The notes below the pieces were generated by a model. The model saw only the letters and a program-made list of their open reading frames with translations, was not told where the DNA came from and did no database searches. From assembly GCA_035528575.1 (NCBI GenBank), contig DATKYK010000009.1, positions 1-57,864 on the forward strand: a DNA stretch of 57,864 nucleotides. Reading direction: 5' to 3'. How positions within the stretch are numbered: the stretch's first letter is position 1; each line of letters opens with the position of its first letter. The stretch is from Dehalococcoidia bacterium (GTDB lineage: Bacteria > Chloroflexota > Dehalococcoidia > E44-bin15). A program made the translations under genes and the position numbers. Positions 7,383 to 15,483 of the stretch are shown one piece after another.

Positions 7383-9309
7383 CGGTTGGTCTCGGCTCCG
7401 AAGGTGGTAGCTCGCTCAGCGGCGATATCCTGATAACGGCGTTGTACTGTGGCGGACAGGCATCAACGCAGCTACCACACTTGACGCACTCTTCCTGGTC
7501 AATGACCTTGATCCCCCGTTTGCCGCTGAAAATAGCCTCCACTGGACAGCTGCCGACGCAGGCATCGCAGGAGCGCTCGCATTTCTCAGGGAGGATGTAA
7601 AAGGCGGTAAGCTCCGGACAAACCAGAGCTGGACAATACCGTTCCTTTATGTGAGACTCATACTCCTTATGAAAGTATCGCAGTGTGGTCAGTATGGGGT
7701 TTGGGGCTGTCTTCCCCAGGCCGCAGAGCGCTCCCTCTTTGATATCAGCCGCTAGCTCCTCAAGGAGCGCGATATCACCGGCCTTGCCACTACCACTTGT
7801 TATATCCTCCAGTATATCCAGCATCTGCGCCGTACCGAGGCGGCAGAATGTGCACTTACCGCATGATTCGTGTCGGGTGAAATCGAGGAAGTAGCGCGCG
7901 GTGTCGACCATACAGTTATCTTCGTCGAGGATAACCATCCCGCCGGATCCCATCATGGCTCCTGCCTCAGTGAGCGAGTCGTAGTCGATGGGCAGGTCCA
8001 AGAGGCTCTCGGGGAGGCAGCCGCCCGACGGCCCGCCGATCTGAACCGCCTTGAATTTGCGTCCCTTGGGTATACCGCCACCAACATCGAAGACAAGCTG
8101 GCGCAGCGTCGTGCCCATCGGAACCTCCACCAGGCCGGTGTTTAACACCTTGCCCGCCAGGGCGAAGACAGCCGTTCCCTTTGAGGTCTCGGTACCTATT
8201 TTTGCAAACCACTCAGCACCGCGATCGATGATGGGGGGCACGCTCGCCAGGGTCTTGACATTGTTTATAATTGTCGGCTGACCCCACAGGCCTTCGGTGG
8301 CGGGGAAGGGGGGTCGGTGCTGCGGCCAGCCCCGCTTGCCTTCCAGCGAGGCGATGAGCGCTGTTTCCTCGCCGCAGACGAAGGCCCCTGAGCCTCGCAT
8401 CAGTTCGATCTCGAAGCCAAAACCGCTGCCCATGATATTATCGCTGAGGAGACCATTCTCCCTGGCATGAACTAGGGCGCTCTCGACACGCGCCACCGCC
8501 AGCGGATACTCGATACGAACGTATATATAGCCCTTTTCAGAGCCGATGGTGTATCCGGCGATGAGCATACCCTCAATTATGGAATGCGGGTCGCTCTCCA
8601 GGATGGCACGGTCCATAAAGGCGCCGGGGTCACCCTCATCGGCGTTACAGATAACATAACTGGTGGTGCCCGGGGCATCGAGACATATCTGCCACTTATC
8701 TGCGGTGGGAAAGCCGGCTCCGCCTCGCCCCCTGAGCCCGGAGCGTTTTAGCTCCGAGATGATGTCTTTCGGTTTCATCTGGAGAGCCTTATTCATGGCG
8801 GCGTAGCCGCCGTACGCGATGTACTGGTTGATATCTTCGGGGTCGATGTGGCCGCAGCGGCTTAGCAGTATGTGCTTTTCATACTGAAACCTGGGCTGGT
8901 CGAAGATGGTGGGGATGAGCTCGTTCTCCTCGAGGGCACCGAGGGTGAACTCGTAGCACGGGTCATCGCCAATAATATAATCCGAGATGAGCCGCGAGGC
9001 GACTCCGGGCGTCACATATCCGTAGCAGATGGGGGGAAAGCCCGGCTTGGTGATGATCACCAGGGGTTCGGCATAGCAGTGTCCCATACACCCCACCTCG
9101 GTGAGTATGGCATCGATGTTTCTCTCCGCCAGTTCCGCCTTAAGGGTCTCCAGCGTCTCAAGAGCACCGGCAGCCCGACCGCAGGTCGCGGTACCGATGC
9201 TGATACGTGGCTTGGGACTGTTTAAAAGGGCGTCCCACTCGGCGAGGGCCCTTTTTCTGATGTGTTCGAAGCTCTCGCCTGTGGATTTAATCGTGCTCTT
9301 TTTTACCAT
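7342..9309 (-). CDS. NuoF / HoxF-like NADH-binding diaphorase subunit
   Basis: This is a 655-residue flavoprotein. An N-terminal thioredoxin-like [2Fe-2S] domain (TATCGRAAG, EVGCMGHCYAEP) leads to the NADH/FMN core with GRGGAGFPTADKW, NADEGDPGAFMD and GSGAFVCGEETAL. Then comes the [4Fe-4S] motif ESCGKCTFCRLG with its fourth Cys in ALCGLG. A C-terminal ferredoxin domain carries two more [4Fe-4S] motifs (CDACVGSCP, CVKCGSCVDACP). This extended form is typical of cytoplasmic, often electron-bifurcating, NAD(P)-linked enzymes and differs from respiratory NuoF. I choose ATG at 9309; the frame remains open upstream to 9417, but that part overlaps nuoE coding. It overlaps nuoE by 23 bp. Confidence 0.9.
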   Translation of the reverse strand: MVKKSTIKSTGESFEHIRKRALAEWDALLNSPKPRISIGTATCGRAAGALETLETLKAELAERNIDAILTEVGCMGHCYAEPLVIITKPGFPPICYGYVTPGVASRLISDYIIGDDPCYEFTLGALEENELIPTIFDQPRFQYEKHILLSRCGHIDPEDINQYIAYGGYAAMNKALQMKPKDIISELKRSGLRGRGGAGFPTADKWQICLDAPGTTSYVICNADEGDPGAFMDRAILESDPHSIIEGMLIAGYTIGSEKGYIYVRIEYPLAVARVESALVHARENGLLSDNIMGSGFGFEIELMRGSGAFVCGEETALIASLEGKRGWPQHRPPFPATEGLWGQPTIINNVKTLASVPPIIDRGAEWFAKIGTETSKGTAVFALAGKVLNTGLVEVPMGTTLRQLVFDVGGGIPKGRKFKAVQIGGPSGGCLPESLLDLPIDYDSLTEAGAMMGSGGMVILDEDNCMVDTARYFLDFTRHESCGKCTFCRLGTAQMLDILEDITSGSGKAGDIALLEELAADIKEGALCGLGKTAPNPILTTLRYFHKEYESHIKERYCPALVCPELTAFYILPEKCERSCDACVGSCPVEAIFSGKRGIKVIDQEECVKCGSCVDACPPQYNAVIRISPLSELPPSEPRPTDENKTDKPDDRRQ

Positions 9310-9790
9310 TAGCCTTCTGTTTTTCCTGTTCAAAGGACAGCAGGACACCCTTAATTCTGGTAGGGGAAATAGTGCCTTTAACCTGGTCGTCGACCACAGA
9401 CACCGGGGCCATGGCACAGCAGCCCACGCAGGCGACCCGTTCCAGGCTGAACTCGCGGTCCGGGGTTGTCTCCCCCTCCTCGATGTCGAGCTCCCGTTGC
9501 CAGGAATCGAGTATTATCTTGCCCCCCTTTATCTGGCAGGCTGTGCCTAGGCAAACCTTTATTTGGTGCTTCCCCGGCGGAACGAAGCGAAACTGATTGT
9601 AGAAAGTGGCCACGGAGTAGACTTCACTATCCGGGGCATCCAGGAAGCTGGCGGCCTCAAGCATGGCCTCACGGGGCAGGTAGCCAAACTTAGCCTGAAT
9701 GTCTTGTAAGATGGGGATAAGTTTGCCCCGCTCTCTGGAGCGGGACGCAAGTACTTCGCCCGTTTGACGTATTATTTCTTCTTCAGTCAT
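9287..9790 (-). CDS. NuoE / HoxE-like thioredoxin-fold [2Fe-2S] subunit
   Basis: This is the 167-residue first gene of the diaphorase operon. The helical N-terminus (GKLIPILQDIQAKFGYLP) and the thioredoxin-like domain with two cysteine pairs (CLGTACQIKG and CVGCCAMAPV) coordinate the N1a-type [2Fe-2S] cluster that sits next to FMN. SVATFYNQFRFVPPGKH is the family signature. It pairs with the NuoF-like subunit encoded immediately downstream with overlap. No hydrogenase, formate dehydrogenase or membrane complex I genes are near, so the enzyme served by this module cannot be named from the window. Confidence 0.9.
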   Translation of the reverse strand: MTEEEIIRQTGEVLASRSRERGKLIPILQDIQAKFGYLPREAMLEAASFLDAPDSEVYSVATFYNQFRFVPPGKHQIKVCLGTACQIKGGKIILDSWQRELDIEEGETTPDREFSLERVACVGCCAMAPVSVVDDQVKGTISPTRIKGVLLSFEQEKQKANGKKEHD

Positions 9791-9949
9791 CTACTGGACA
9801 TCGTTAGGTAGTCGAAGCGCTTAGCTGGCCTGGCTCTATATTATAGCACTCCATAGCATCACTGTTAAGCTCGTGGCTAAGGAGGTTGGTCTCGTTTAGG
9901 TAGAGGTAACATTGGATAGAAAGTATTGTTCCGAAACGCGCAGCATGCG

Positions 9950-10151
9950 TATGAGGCTTCCTTCCCCGGTTGCCATGTGCTAATGCCGCGGCGCCCTACT
10001 TCCTATACGCTGCCAGGAGTCTCCTTACATGGCGCAGTGAGAGATGCAACGCCTCACTGGCTTCCCTGCAAGTCACCACACCCCTCCCCACCTGGTTTAA
10101 CACCATCAATCTCTTCTGCTCTTTCCTATTCAATGTCACCTTCTCTTTCAT
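9950..10151 (-). pseudogene. Transposase N-terminal remnant (helix-turn-helix, ISNCY/IS481-like)
   Basis: Read on the minus strand from ATG at 10151, the sequence encodes MKKVTLNRKEQKRLMVLN, then an HTH segment LHLSLRHVRRLLAAYRK, an in-frame TAG, and GAAALAHGNRGRKPH. This is the DNA-binding start of an insertion-sequence transposase. It has a nonsense codon and is cut off after about 65 codons, so it is dead. Just outside it (10152-10200), two copies of GGGTGACA look like an insertion-sequence end. Confidence 0.75.
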
Positions 10152-10258
10152 AGGGTGACATTTTCTCAGAACAGTTAATGGGTGACAAAATCATAGAACA
10201 TCAACATGATGAGTATAAAAACTTTACAGTGTGATGTATTTATGCTAAACTTATTGCT

Positions 10259-10385
10259 GGCTTTCCGGTGGTTTTAGCGGGACGGACCCACCCGTTCCCA
10301 TCCCGAACACGGAAGTGAAACGTCCCAGCGCAGACGATACTGGTTGCGAACGTGACTGCGGAAAATATGTCACTGCCGGGAAGCC
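10259..10385 (+). rRNA. rrf: 5S ribosomal RNA, unlinked to 16S/23S
   Basis: The core GGACGGACCCACCCGTTCCC, followed by ATCCCGAACACGGAAGTGAAAC, is the universally conserved 5S loop A-C region. The ends GGCTTTCCGG and CCGGGAAGCC pair as helix I. A run of seven T directly follows the 3' end and would serve as terminator. Boundaries are taken from the terminal helix and could be off by a few bases. No 16S or 23S gene is within the window on either side. Confidence 0.92.
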
Positions 10386-10617
10386 TTTTTTTATAACAGC
10401 TCTCTGTAAAATCGAGTGGAAACAGCTATGAAATGGTGCAGAACACAGTAGCATTTTCCCTGCAGTGCACCTCCACATTCCTTGAACCATAGGAGTTGCA
10501 CTGCTGCGTCTTTATACTCGTGTTACGCCCGTCGGTAAACATATTGCTCGTCCAGTTATCGAAGTAATTCAAAATGGGCTCCTTTCATCATTTTAAAGTG
10601 TTGTCCTTTTATATAAC

Positions 10618-10646
10618 TTGACACATTGCGATTAAGTAGCTAGAAT
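10618..10646 (+). promoter_or_regulatory. Sigma-70-type promoter for rpsU-yqeY
   Basis: TTGACA (10618-10623) and TAGAAT (10641-10646) are separated by exactly 17 bases, about 50 bp before the rpsU start. This is one of the best promoter matches in the window. The remaining spacer from 10386 shows nothing else. Confidence 0.7.
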
Positions 10647-10696
10647 ATCTGTGAATATAGACGTGTGACTATAGCGGTGAGAAAGGAGGGGATCAT

Positions 10697-10906
10697 GTGG
10701 CTGAGGTAATACTAGAAGAGAGAGAGAACTTCGACAGTCTTCTAAAGAGGTTCAATCGGAAGGTGCAGCAGGCTGGTATACTCTCCGAGTTTCGGAGAAG
10801 AGAGTATTATGAGAAACCATGCACCACGCGAAAACGGAAAGAGGCAGCGAAGCGTCGAAAGAGCACCCGAAGTAGCACCCGAAGTAGCACTCGAAGTAGC
10901 AGATGA
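10697..10906 (+). CDS. rpsU: 30S ribosomal protein S21
   Basis: This encodes 69 residues: [19 protein letters not shown] followed by the S21 signature [10 protein letters not shown]21 binds near the 3' end of 16S rRNA and assists initiation. The GTG start at 10697 is set by AAAGGAGGGG upstream; the ATG two bases earlier is out of frame. The C-terminus ends in a short repeated basic tail, [14 protein letters not shown], encoded by a 12-bp unit repeated three times, which is unusual. yqeY follows 25 bp downstream, a common pairing. Confidence 0.9.
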   Translation: MAEVILEERENFDSLLKRFNRKVQQAGILSEFRRREYYEKPCTTRKRKEAAKRRKSTRSSTRSSTRSSR

Positions 10907-10930
10907 AGCGCTCTCGTAGGTGAAACAGAC

Positions 10931-11377
10931 ATGACGCTACAGGAAAAGATAGCAACTGACTTGATACAGGCGCAAAAAAGGGGTACAAAGGCGCGGGTAT
11001 CGGCACTTCGTTTAGTTAGGGCAGGCGTGAAGAATGCTGAGATCGCTAAGGGTGCTAGTCTGGATGATGCCGGTGTTATAGATATAATCTCCAGGGAGGT
11101 TAAGCAGCACCGCGAGAGCATTGCTGAATTTATAAAGGGAAATCGACAGGACCTGGTGGATAAGGAGGAGGCGGAACTGGCTGCCCTGCTGGAATATTTG
11201 CCCAGACAGATAAGCCGTGAGGAAATTAGCGAGGCGGCTCGTAAGGTGATAGAGCAGGTCGAGGCACGAGGGCCCGGCGATAAGGGCAAGGTAATGTCCC
11301 AGCTTATGCCACAACTCAAGGGCAAGGTGGATGGGCGTGAGGTTAGCGATGTGGTCGCTGAGTTGCTCGCTGGGTAG
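10931..11377 (+). CDS. yqeY: GatB/YqeY domain protein
   Basis: This 148-residue protein matches the YqeY family over its full length: TLQEKIATDLIQAQKRGT, SALRLVRAGVKNAEI, YLPRQIS and the C-terminal GKVMSQLMPQLKGKVDG. The domain resembles the tRNA-binding tail of GatB, the amidotransferase subunit that makes Gln-tRNA or Asn-tRNA. The free-standing protein's role is not established. It is the second gene of the rpsU operon and is followed by a clear terminator. Confidence 0.9.
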   Translation: MTLQEKIATDLIQAQKRGTKARVSALRLVRAGVKNAEIAKGASLDDAGVIDIISREVKQHRESIAEFIKGNRQDLVDKEEAELAALLEYLPRQISREEISEAARKVIEQVEARGPGDKGKVMSQLMPQLKGKVDGREVSDVVAELLAG

Positions 11378-11418
11378 TAGTAGTACATTGTTAAAATTGT
11401 CATAGAATGTGTTTTAAT

Positions 11419-11453
11419 ACCGCACCGGAGTTTATTATGGTGCGGTTTTTCTT
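11419..11453 (+). terminator. Rho-independent terminator after yqeY
   Basis: ACCGCACC (11419-11426) pairs with GGTGCGGT (11439-11446), followed by a T-rich tract. It closes the rpsU-yqeY unit. Confidence 0.85.
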
Positions 11454-11614
11454 TTTACTTCATGCTGATAAATACGGATGGAAAGGTCTATCTTTTTATT
11501 TTCGGCAGCGTGGATTATAATAAATCGGGGGAAAGTGGGGAAATTATCGTGAACAATTTCGTCGTTTTGCAAAATTATTAGAGTGAAACGGGAGAAAAAG
11601 GGAAGAAGGAAAAA

Positions 11615-12133
11615 ATGAGAGTAGTTTTACTTCAGAATGTATCCGGGTTAGGGGAGATGGGGGAGGTAAAGGAGGTCTCCAATGGCTACGGCAGAAATTT
11701 CCTGCTCCCTAGGGGGCTTGCCGAGTTTGCATCTCCTGTTTTAATGAAGCGGGCGGAGGAAAGGCGTAACGCTGAGGAGCGCCGCCAGCTAGTGGCCAGT
11801 GCTGGGATGGCGGATCTGGCTCAGACCCTGGAGGGGTTGGAGGTTGTTATAAGGGCTAAGATTGGTGCTCACGATCGCCTCTACGGGGCGGTTACCAGTG
11901 CGGACATCGCCGATGAAGTGCAGCGGCTCACCGGACAGGATATAGATAAGCGAAAGGTAGAGCTGGATGAGCCAATTCACCAGCTTGGAGAGTATGAGGT
12001 TTCGGTAAAGCTATCTGGAGACCTTGTGCCTAAGTTAAAGGTTGTTGTGGAGGAAGAGAGGGTGGAGGCAAAGCTGAAGGATAAGGAAAAGGCGAAAGAA
12101 GCGGCTCAAGAGGAGCCAGAGGCAAAGGATTAG
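11615..12133 (+). CDS. rplI: 50S ribosomal protein L9
   Basis: This encodes 172 residues. The N-terminal RNA-binding domain has the L9 signature (VVLLQNVSGLGEMGEVKEV, then GYGRNFLLPRGLA). A connecting helix and the C-terminal domain (GAHDRLYGAVTSADIADEV) follow. The last 25 residues are a charged tail (KDKEKAKEAAQEEPEAKD) beyond the usual ~150-residue length. AGAAGGAAAAA precedes the ATG. dnaB starts two bases after the stop, the widespread rplI-dnaB arrangement. Confidence 0.95.
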   Translation: MRVVLLQNVSGLGEMGEVKEVSNGYGRNFLLPRGLAEFASPVLMKRAEERRNAEERRQLVASAGMADLAQTLEGLEVVIRAKIGAHDRLYGAVTSADIADEVQRLTGQDIDKRKVELDEPIHQLGEYEVSVKLSGDLVPKLKVVVEEERVEAKLKDKEKAKEAAQEEPEAKD

Positions 12134-12135
12134 TA

Positions 12136-13485
12136 ATGTCAACCGAGAGGTTGCCACCTCATGATATCGAGGCTGAGGAGGCGGTAGTAGGCTCTCTCCT
12201 CATCGATGGTGATGCCATTTATAAGATAGCCACATTCCTCAAGCCAGAGGACTTCTACCGGGAGAAGAATCAGTGGGTGTATGCGGCATGCTTTGACCTC
12301 TATGAGCGAAATGAGGCCATAGATCAGGTTACAGTAGCTCATGAGATGGGGTGGCGAGAGAGGCTGGAAGCGGTTGGTGGGGCTGCCTACCTGACCCATC
12401 TGGTCTCAAATGTGGCCACATCGGTGCATGTTGAGTACTATGCCCAGATTGTTCACCGTATGTCTGTGATGCGTCACCTAGTAGTTGCGGCAGGTCAGAT
12501 TGAACAAATCGGCTACGAGGCGGGACCGGACGTGGCGGATGCGCTCGGTAGAGCGGAGGACATCCTATTTCGCTTGCGCCATGCTAAGAGACCCTGGGAC
12601 TTCGTACCCATTCGCGAGCTCCTCGACCGATACTTCGAGGAAAGCGAGATTCGTCCCTTCGAGGGGGAGGTGATAAATACGGGCTTTGCTGCCCTGGATG
12701 ATATCCTGGGGGGACTCCGACGCTCCGATATGGTAGTAATTGCTGCCAGGCCGGGCGCGGGCAAGACAAGCCTCGTCTTGGGAATAGCCAGAAACGCTGC
12801 AGTACAGCAAAAGGCCCGTGTAGCTATCTTCAGTGTGGAGATGGCACGGGAGCAACTGGTACAGCGTCTTCTCTCCAGCGAGGCGGGGGTCGATTCCAAA
12901 CAGTTGCGACTTGGCCAGCAGACGGAGGCTGAGGAGCGAAGGATTATGGAGGCCACCGGTGTGCTCTCTGAGGCACCGATATATATCGATGACTCTCCCG
13001 TCCTGCGGGTGGTGGAGATGAAATCGAAGGCACGGCGGCTTCACTACGAGCAGAGTATAGACCTCATCATTGTAGATTACCTGCAACTAGTGAGGGGAAA
13101 TGGTAGGGAGGGGCGGGTTCAGGAGGTAACTGAGATCTCCCGCTCCTTTAAGGAGCTCGCTCGCGAGCTGAATGTTCCGCTAATAGCGGTCTCTCAGCTC
13201 TCAAGGGCACCAGAGGGTCGAGCTTCTCACAGACCATTGCTTTCCGACCTAAGGGAGAGCGGTGCTATAGAGCAGGACGCCGATGTTGTGGTATTCATAT
13301 ACCGCGAGGATATGAATATATCCGAGGAGGAGTGGAAGAAGTACCATCTCGATGAGCCTTTCCCCAGGGGAGTTGCTGACATTATAGTTGCGAAGCAACG
13401 CAATGGGCCTATAGGCGAGGGGAAGTTGCGTTTCCTGGCAAAAACGGTGAAATTCGCCGATTATGAGGTGGAGCGGGCGGGATGA
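12136..13485 (+). CDS. dnaB: Replicative DNA helicase DnaB
   Basis: This 449-residue hexameric helicase starts with the N-terminal helical domain (PPHDIEAEEAVVGSLLIDG). The RecA-like motor follows, with Walker A ARPGAGKTSL (about residue 208), the H1a/H2 region IIVDYLQLVRG, and QLSRAPEGR plus LSDLRESGAIEQDADVV in the C-terminal motifs. Nothing is missing and no intein is present. The stop overlaps the next gene by four bases (ATGA), so the DnaD-like protein downstream is probably translated by coupling. Confidence 0.95.
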   Translation: MSTERLPPHDIEAEEAVVGSLLIDGDAIYKIATFLKPEDFYREKNQWVYAACFDLYERNEAIDQVTVAHEMGWRERLEAVGGAAYLTHLVSNVATSVHVEYYAQIVHRMSVMRHLVVAAGQIEQIGYEAGPDVADALGRAEDILFRLRHAKRPWDFVPIRELLDRYFEESEIRPFEGEVINTGFAALDDILGGLRRSDMVVIAARPGAGKTSLVLGIARNAAVQQKARVAIFSVEMAREQLVQRLLSSEAGVDSKQLRLGQQTEAEERRIMEATGVLSEAPIYIDDSPVLRVVEMKSKARRLHYEQSIDLIIVDYLQLVRGNGREGRVQEVTEISRSFKELARELNVPLIAVSQLSRAPEGRASHRPLLSDLRESGAIEQDADVVVFIYREDMNISEEEWKKYHLDEPFPRGVADIIVAKQRNGPIGEGKLRFLAKTVKFADYEVERAG

Positions 13486-14201
13486 AGCCCTTTCTTGGTT
13501 TTCCACGAGGGACGCGCTTCACCCCGCTACCCAATCTTTTCTTTAGTCAGCTTATTCCCCAGATCGATGACATCGCTGAATTAAAGGTAACGCTTCATCT
13601 CTTCTGGGTCATTTATGGGAAGCGGGGCTACCCCAGGTTTGTAACCTGTGGAGAGCTTCTAGCTGATCGGATGCTAATGAAGAGTATGGGTAATGGGGAG
13701 ACGCTTCGGCATGGACTGGAGAAGGCGGTAAGCCGGGGTACGATAATTAGGTTGAATTTGGAGCGGGATGAGAGGCCTGTAGAGCTTTATTTCCTCAACA
13801 CGGAGGACGATCGGAAGGTGTATGCCAGAATAGAGCGTGGGGAGATAGACGTGGCGGTGTTACCAGATAAGGAACCTTTTTTGGATTCCCCCCAGTCGCC
13901 TGAGACCGAGGAGAGCTCCAATATATTCACCCTTTATGAGGAGAACATTGGCATGCTCACCCCGATGATCGCTGATGAGTTAAAGGATGCGGAGCAGCTT
14001 TATCCTGCTTCCTGGATCGAGGATGCCTTCAGGGAGGCGGTGAGCCGAAACAAACGCAACTTGAAGTATATTGAAGCCATTTTGAAGAGATGGGCTAGTG
14101 AGGGTAAGGAGCATGGAGCGCCTGGGAGAGATTCTAAAGAGGATCGGGACAAATATATCAGGGGAAGATACGGACACCTGGTCAAACGCCGAATCGAATA
14201 A
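13482..14201 (+). CDS. DnaD-domain replication initiation protein
   Basis: This is a 239-residue protein. The N-terminal half looks like a winged-helix DnaD/DnaB2 N-terminal domain (LPNLFFSQLIPQIDDIAELK). The C-terminal half (NIFTLYEENIGMLTPMIADE to YIEAILKRWASEG) is a DnaD domain with the YxxxILxxW element. In Firmicutes such proteins remodel origin DNA and help load DnaB with a DnaC/DnaI-type loader. Here dnaB precedes and a loader-like ATPase follows, so the three probably act together. The frame overlaps both neighbours. Confidence 0.8.
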   Translation: MKPFLGFPRGTRFTPLPNLFFSQLIPQIDDIAELKVTLHLFWVIYGKRGYPRFVTCGELLADRMLMKSMGNGETLRHGLEKAVSRGTIIRLNLERDERPVELYFLNTEDDRKVYARIERGEIDVAVLPDKEPFLDSPQSPETEESSNIFTLYEENIGMLTPMIADELKDAEQLYPASWIEDAFREAVSRNKRNLKYIEAILKRWASEGKEHGAPGRDSKEDRDKYIRGRYGHLVKRRIE

Positions 14202-14949
14202 GGTGGTGTCGCCGGAGTGTCCTATTTGTAGAGGGGCAGGTTTTATTCATCCGCTGCTCCCCTCGGGACGCCCCGATTTCACAAGGGTGGTTTCCTGTCA
14301 GTGCAATCATGGGGAGTCTGAGGAAGCGCACATGCTGCGGCTTCGGCGAGATAGTGGTGACCTGGGACTGAAGCTGTTAAGCAGGATGAGCTTCGAAAAT
14401 TTTGAAAAGAGGCTCAATCTCTCGCGGGAGGAGCAGACGATATTGGATGATGCCATTAAGCTGGCGCGTCGCTTCGCCGAGGAGCCGGAGGGATGGCTGG
14501 TGTTTCTTGGCCCCAATGGATGTGGTAAAACTCATTTAGCCGCTGCCATCGGTAATTATCAACTGAAAAGGGGTAAACCGGTTATCTTTATAGTTGTCCC
14601 AGACTTTCTTGATCATCTACGCTCTACCTATAACACCGATGGCAGATTGGGTCATGACGAGCTGTTCGACAGAGTAAAAAATGCAACACTCTTGATACTC
14701 GATGACTTTGGGGAACAGGCGATCACTCCGTGGGCTCAGGAGAAGCTCTACCAGTTGATCAACTATCGCTATAATGATCGGTTGCCCACAGTGATTACCA
14801 CCTGCCTATCCCTGGAGAATCTGGAAAACAGGATAGGCTCGCGGCTCGGCGACCCCAGATTGAGTACGCCTTTTAATATCGATGTTCCCGATTACCGTTC
14901 TGACCTTGCCCCCTCGGAGAGGGGAAAGCCGCTGAGGAGGACCCGCTAA
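14113..14949 (+). CDS. DnaC/DnaI-type helicase loader ATPase
   Basis: This 278-residue AAA+ ATPase of the IstB/DnaC family carries Walker A GPNGCGKTHLAAAI, Walker B TLLILDDFGEQ and sensor residues near VITTCLSL. Upstream of the ATPase is a short cysteine cluster (CPICRGAGF and VVSCQC) that may bind zinc, as in DnaI. I choose ATG at 14113, preceded by AAGGAG, over an upstream in-frame GTG at 14098. It overlaps the DnaD gene by about 90 bp in another frame. Its position behind dnaB and dnaD, with no transposase nearby, makes a replicative loader more likely than an insertion-sequence IstB. Confidence 0.85.
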   Translation: MERLGEILKRIGTNISGEDTDTWSNAESNKVVSPECPICRGAGFIHPLLPSGRPDFTRVVSCQCNHGESEEAHMLRLRRDSGDLGLKLLSRMSFENFEKRLNLSREEQTILDDAIKLARRFAEEPEGWLVFLGPNGCGKTHLAAAIGNYQLKRGKPVIFIVVPDFLDHLRSTYNTDGRLGHDELFDRVKNATLLILDDFGEQAITPWAQEKLYQLINYRYNDRLPTVITTCLSLENLENRIGSRLGDPRLSTPFNIDVPDYRSDLAPSERGKPLRRTR

Positions 14950-15474
14950 ATGGTAAACTCCCCGGTGCTAGTTCTAAATCAGAACTATGAACCGCTTAAT
15001 GTCTCACGGGTACGGCGGGCGGTGGTTCTGGTCATTCGCGGCAAGGCAGAAACGCTGGAGAATGACTCGGGGATGATACACACAGCTAGTGATACTATCC
15101 CCATGCCCTCGGTGATTCGTTTGGTTTACATGGTGAGGCGCCCTCGACCGGAGAAGAAGTTAACCCGCCGCGAGGTGTTCCAGCGGGATAAATATACCTG
15201 CCAGTATTGCGGTAGTGAGACCAGGGAGCTTAGCTTGGATCATGTAGATCCTCGGCATAGAGGGGGCCGACATATCTGGGAGAATGTAGTTAGCGCTTGC
15301 CTGAGGTGCAACAATCACAAGGCAGGACGTACCCCTCAAGAGGCGGGGATGCGGCTCATCCGACAGCCATTCGCACCTTATGTTAGCGGCTACTGTGTAC
15401 CTTTCGAGTATATAAAGAGGCACAACGGCTGGCAGAAGTTCCTTCCCCTGCAGCAGAGAGATGAGGGGGACTAG
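14950..15474 (+). CDS. HNH endonuclease family protein
   Basis: This 174-residue protein has the HNH core in its second half: CQYCG, then LSLDHVDPRHRGG, then NVVSACLRCNNHKAGRTP. Two zinc CxxC pairs and the catalytic His lie in SLDHVDP. The first half (VLVLNQNYEPLNVSRVRRAV) is the conserved segment of a widespread chromosomal HNH family found in many free-living bacteria, not a selfish homing enzyme. It begins directly after the loader stop codon, so it belongs to the replication operon. It may act in DNA repair or processing, which is inference. Confidence 0.88.
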   Translation: MVNSPVLVLNQNYEPLNVSRVRRAVVLVIRGKAETLENDSGMIHTASDTIPMPSVIRLVYMVRRPRPEKKLTRREVFQRDKYTCQYCGSETRELSLDHVDPRHRGGRHIWENVVSACLRCNNHKAGRTPQEAGMRLIRQPFAPYVSGYCVPFEYIKRHNGWQKFLPLQQRDEGD

Positions 15475-15483
15475 ACGCCCTTT

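Noticed and set aside
14098-14949. The loader ATPase as an insertion-sequence IstB
   Set aside because: It lies in a dnaB-dnaD context, has a DnaI-like Cys cluster, and no transposase is adjacent.
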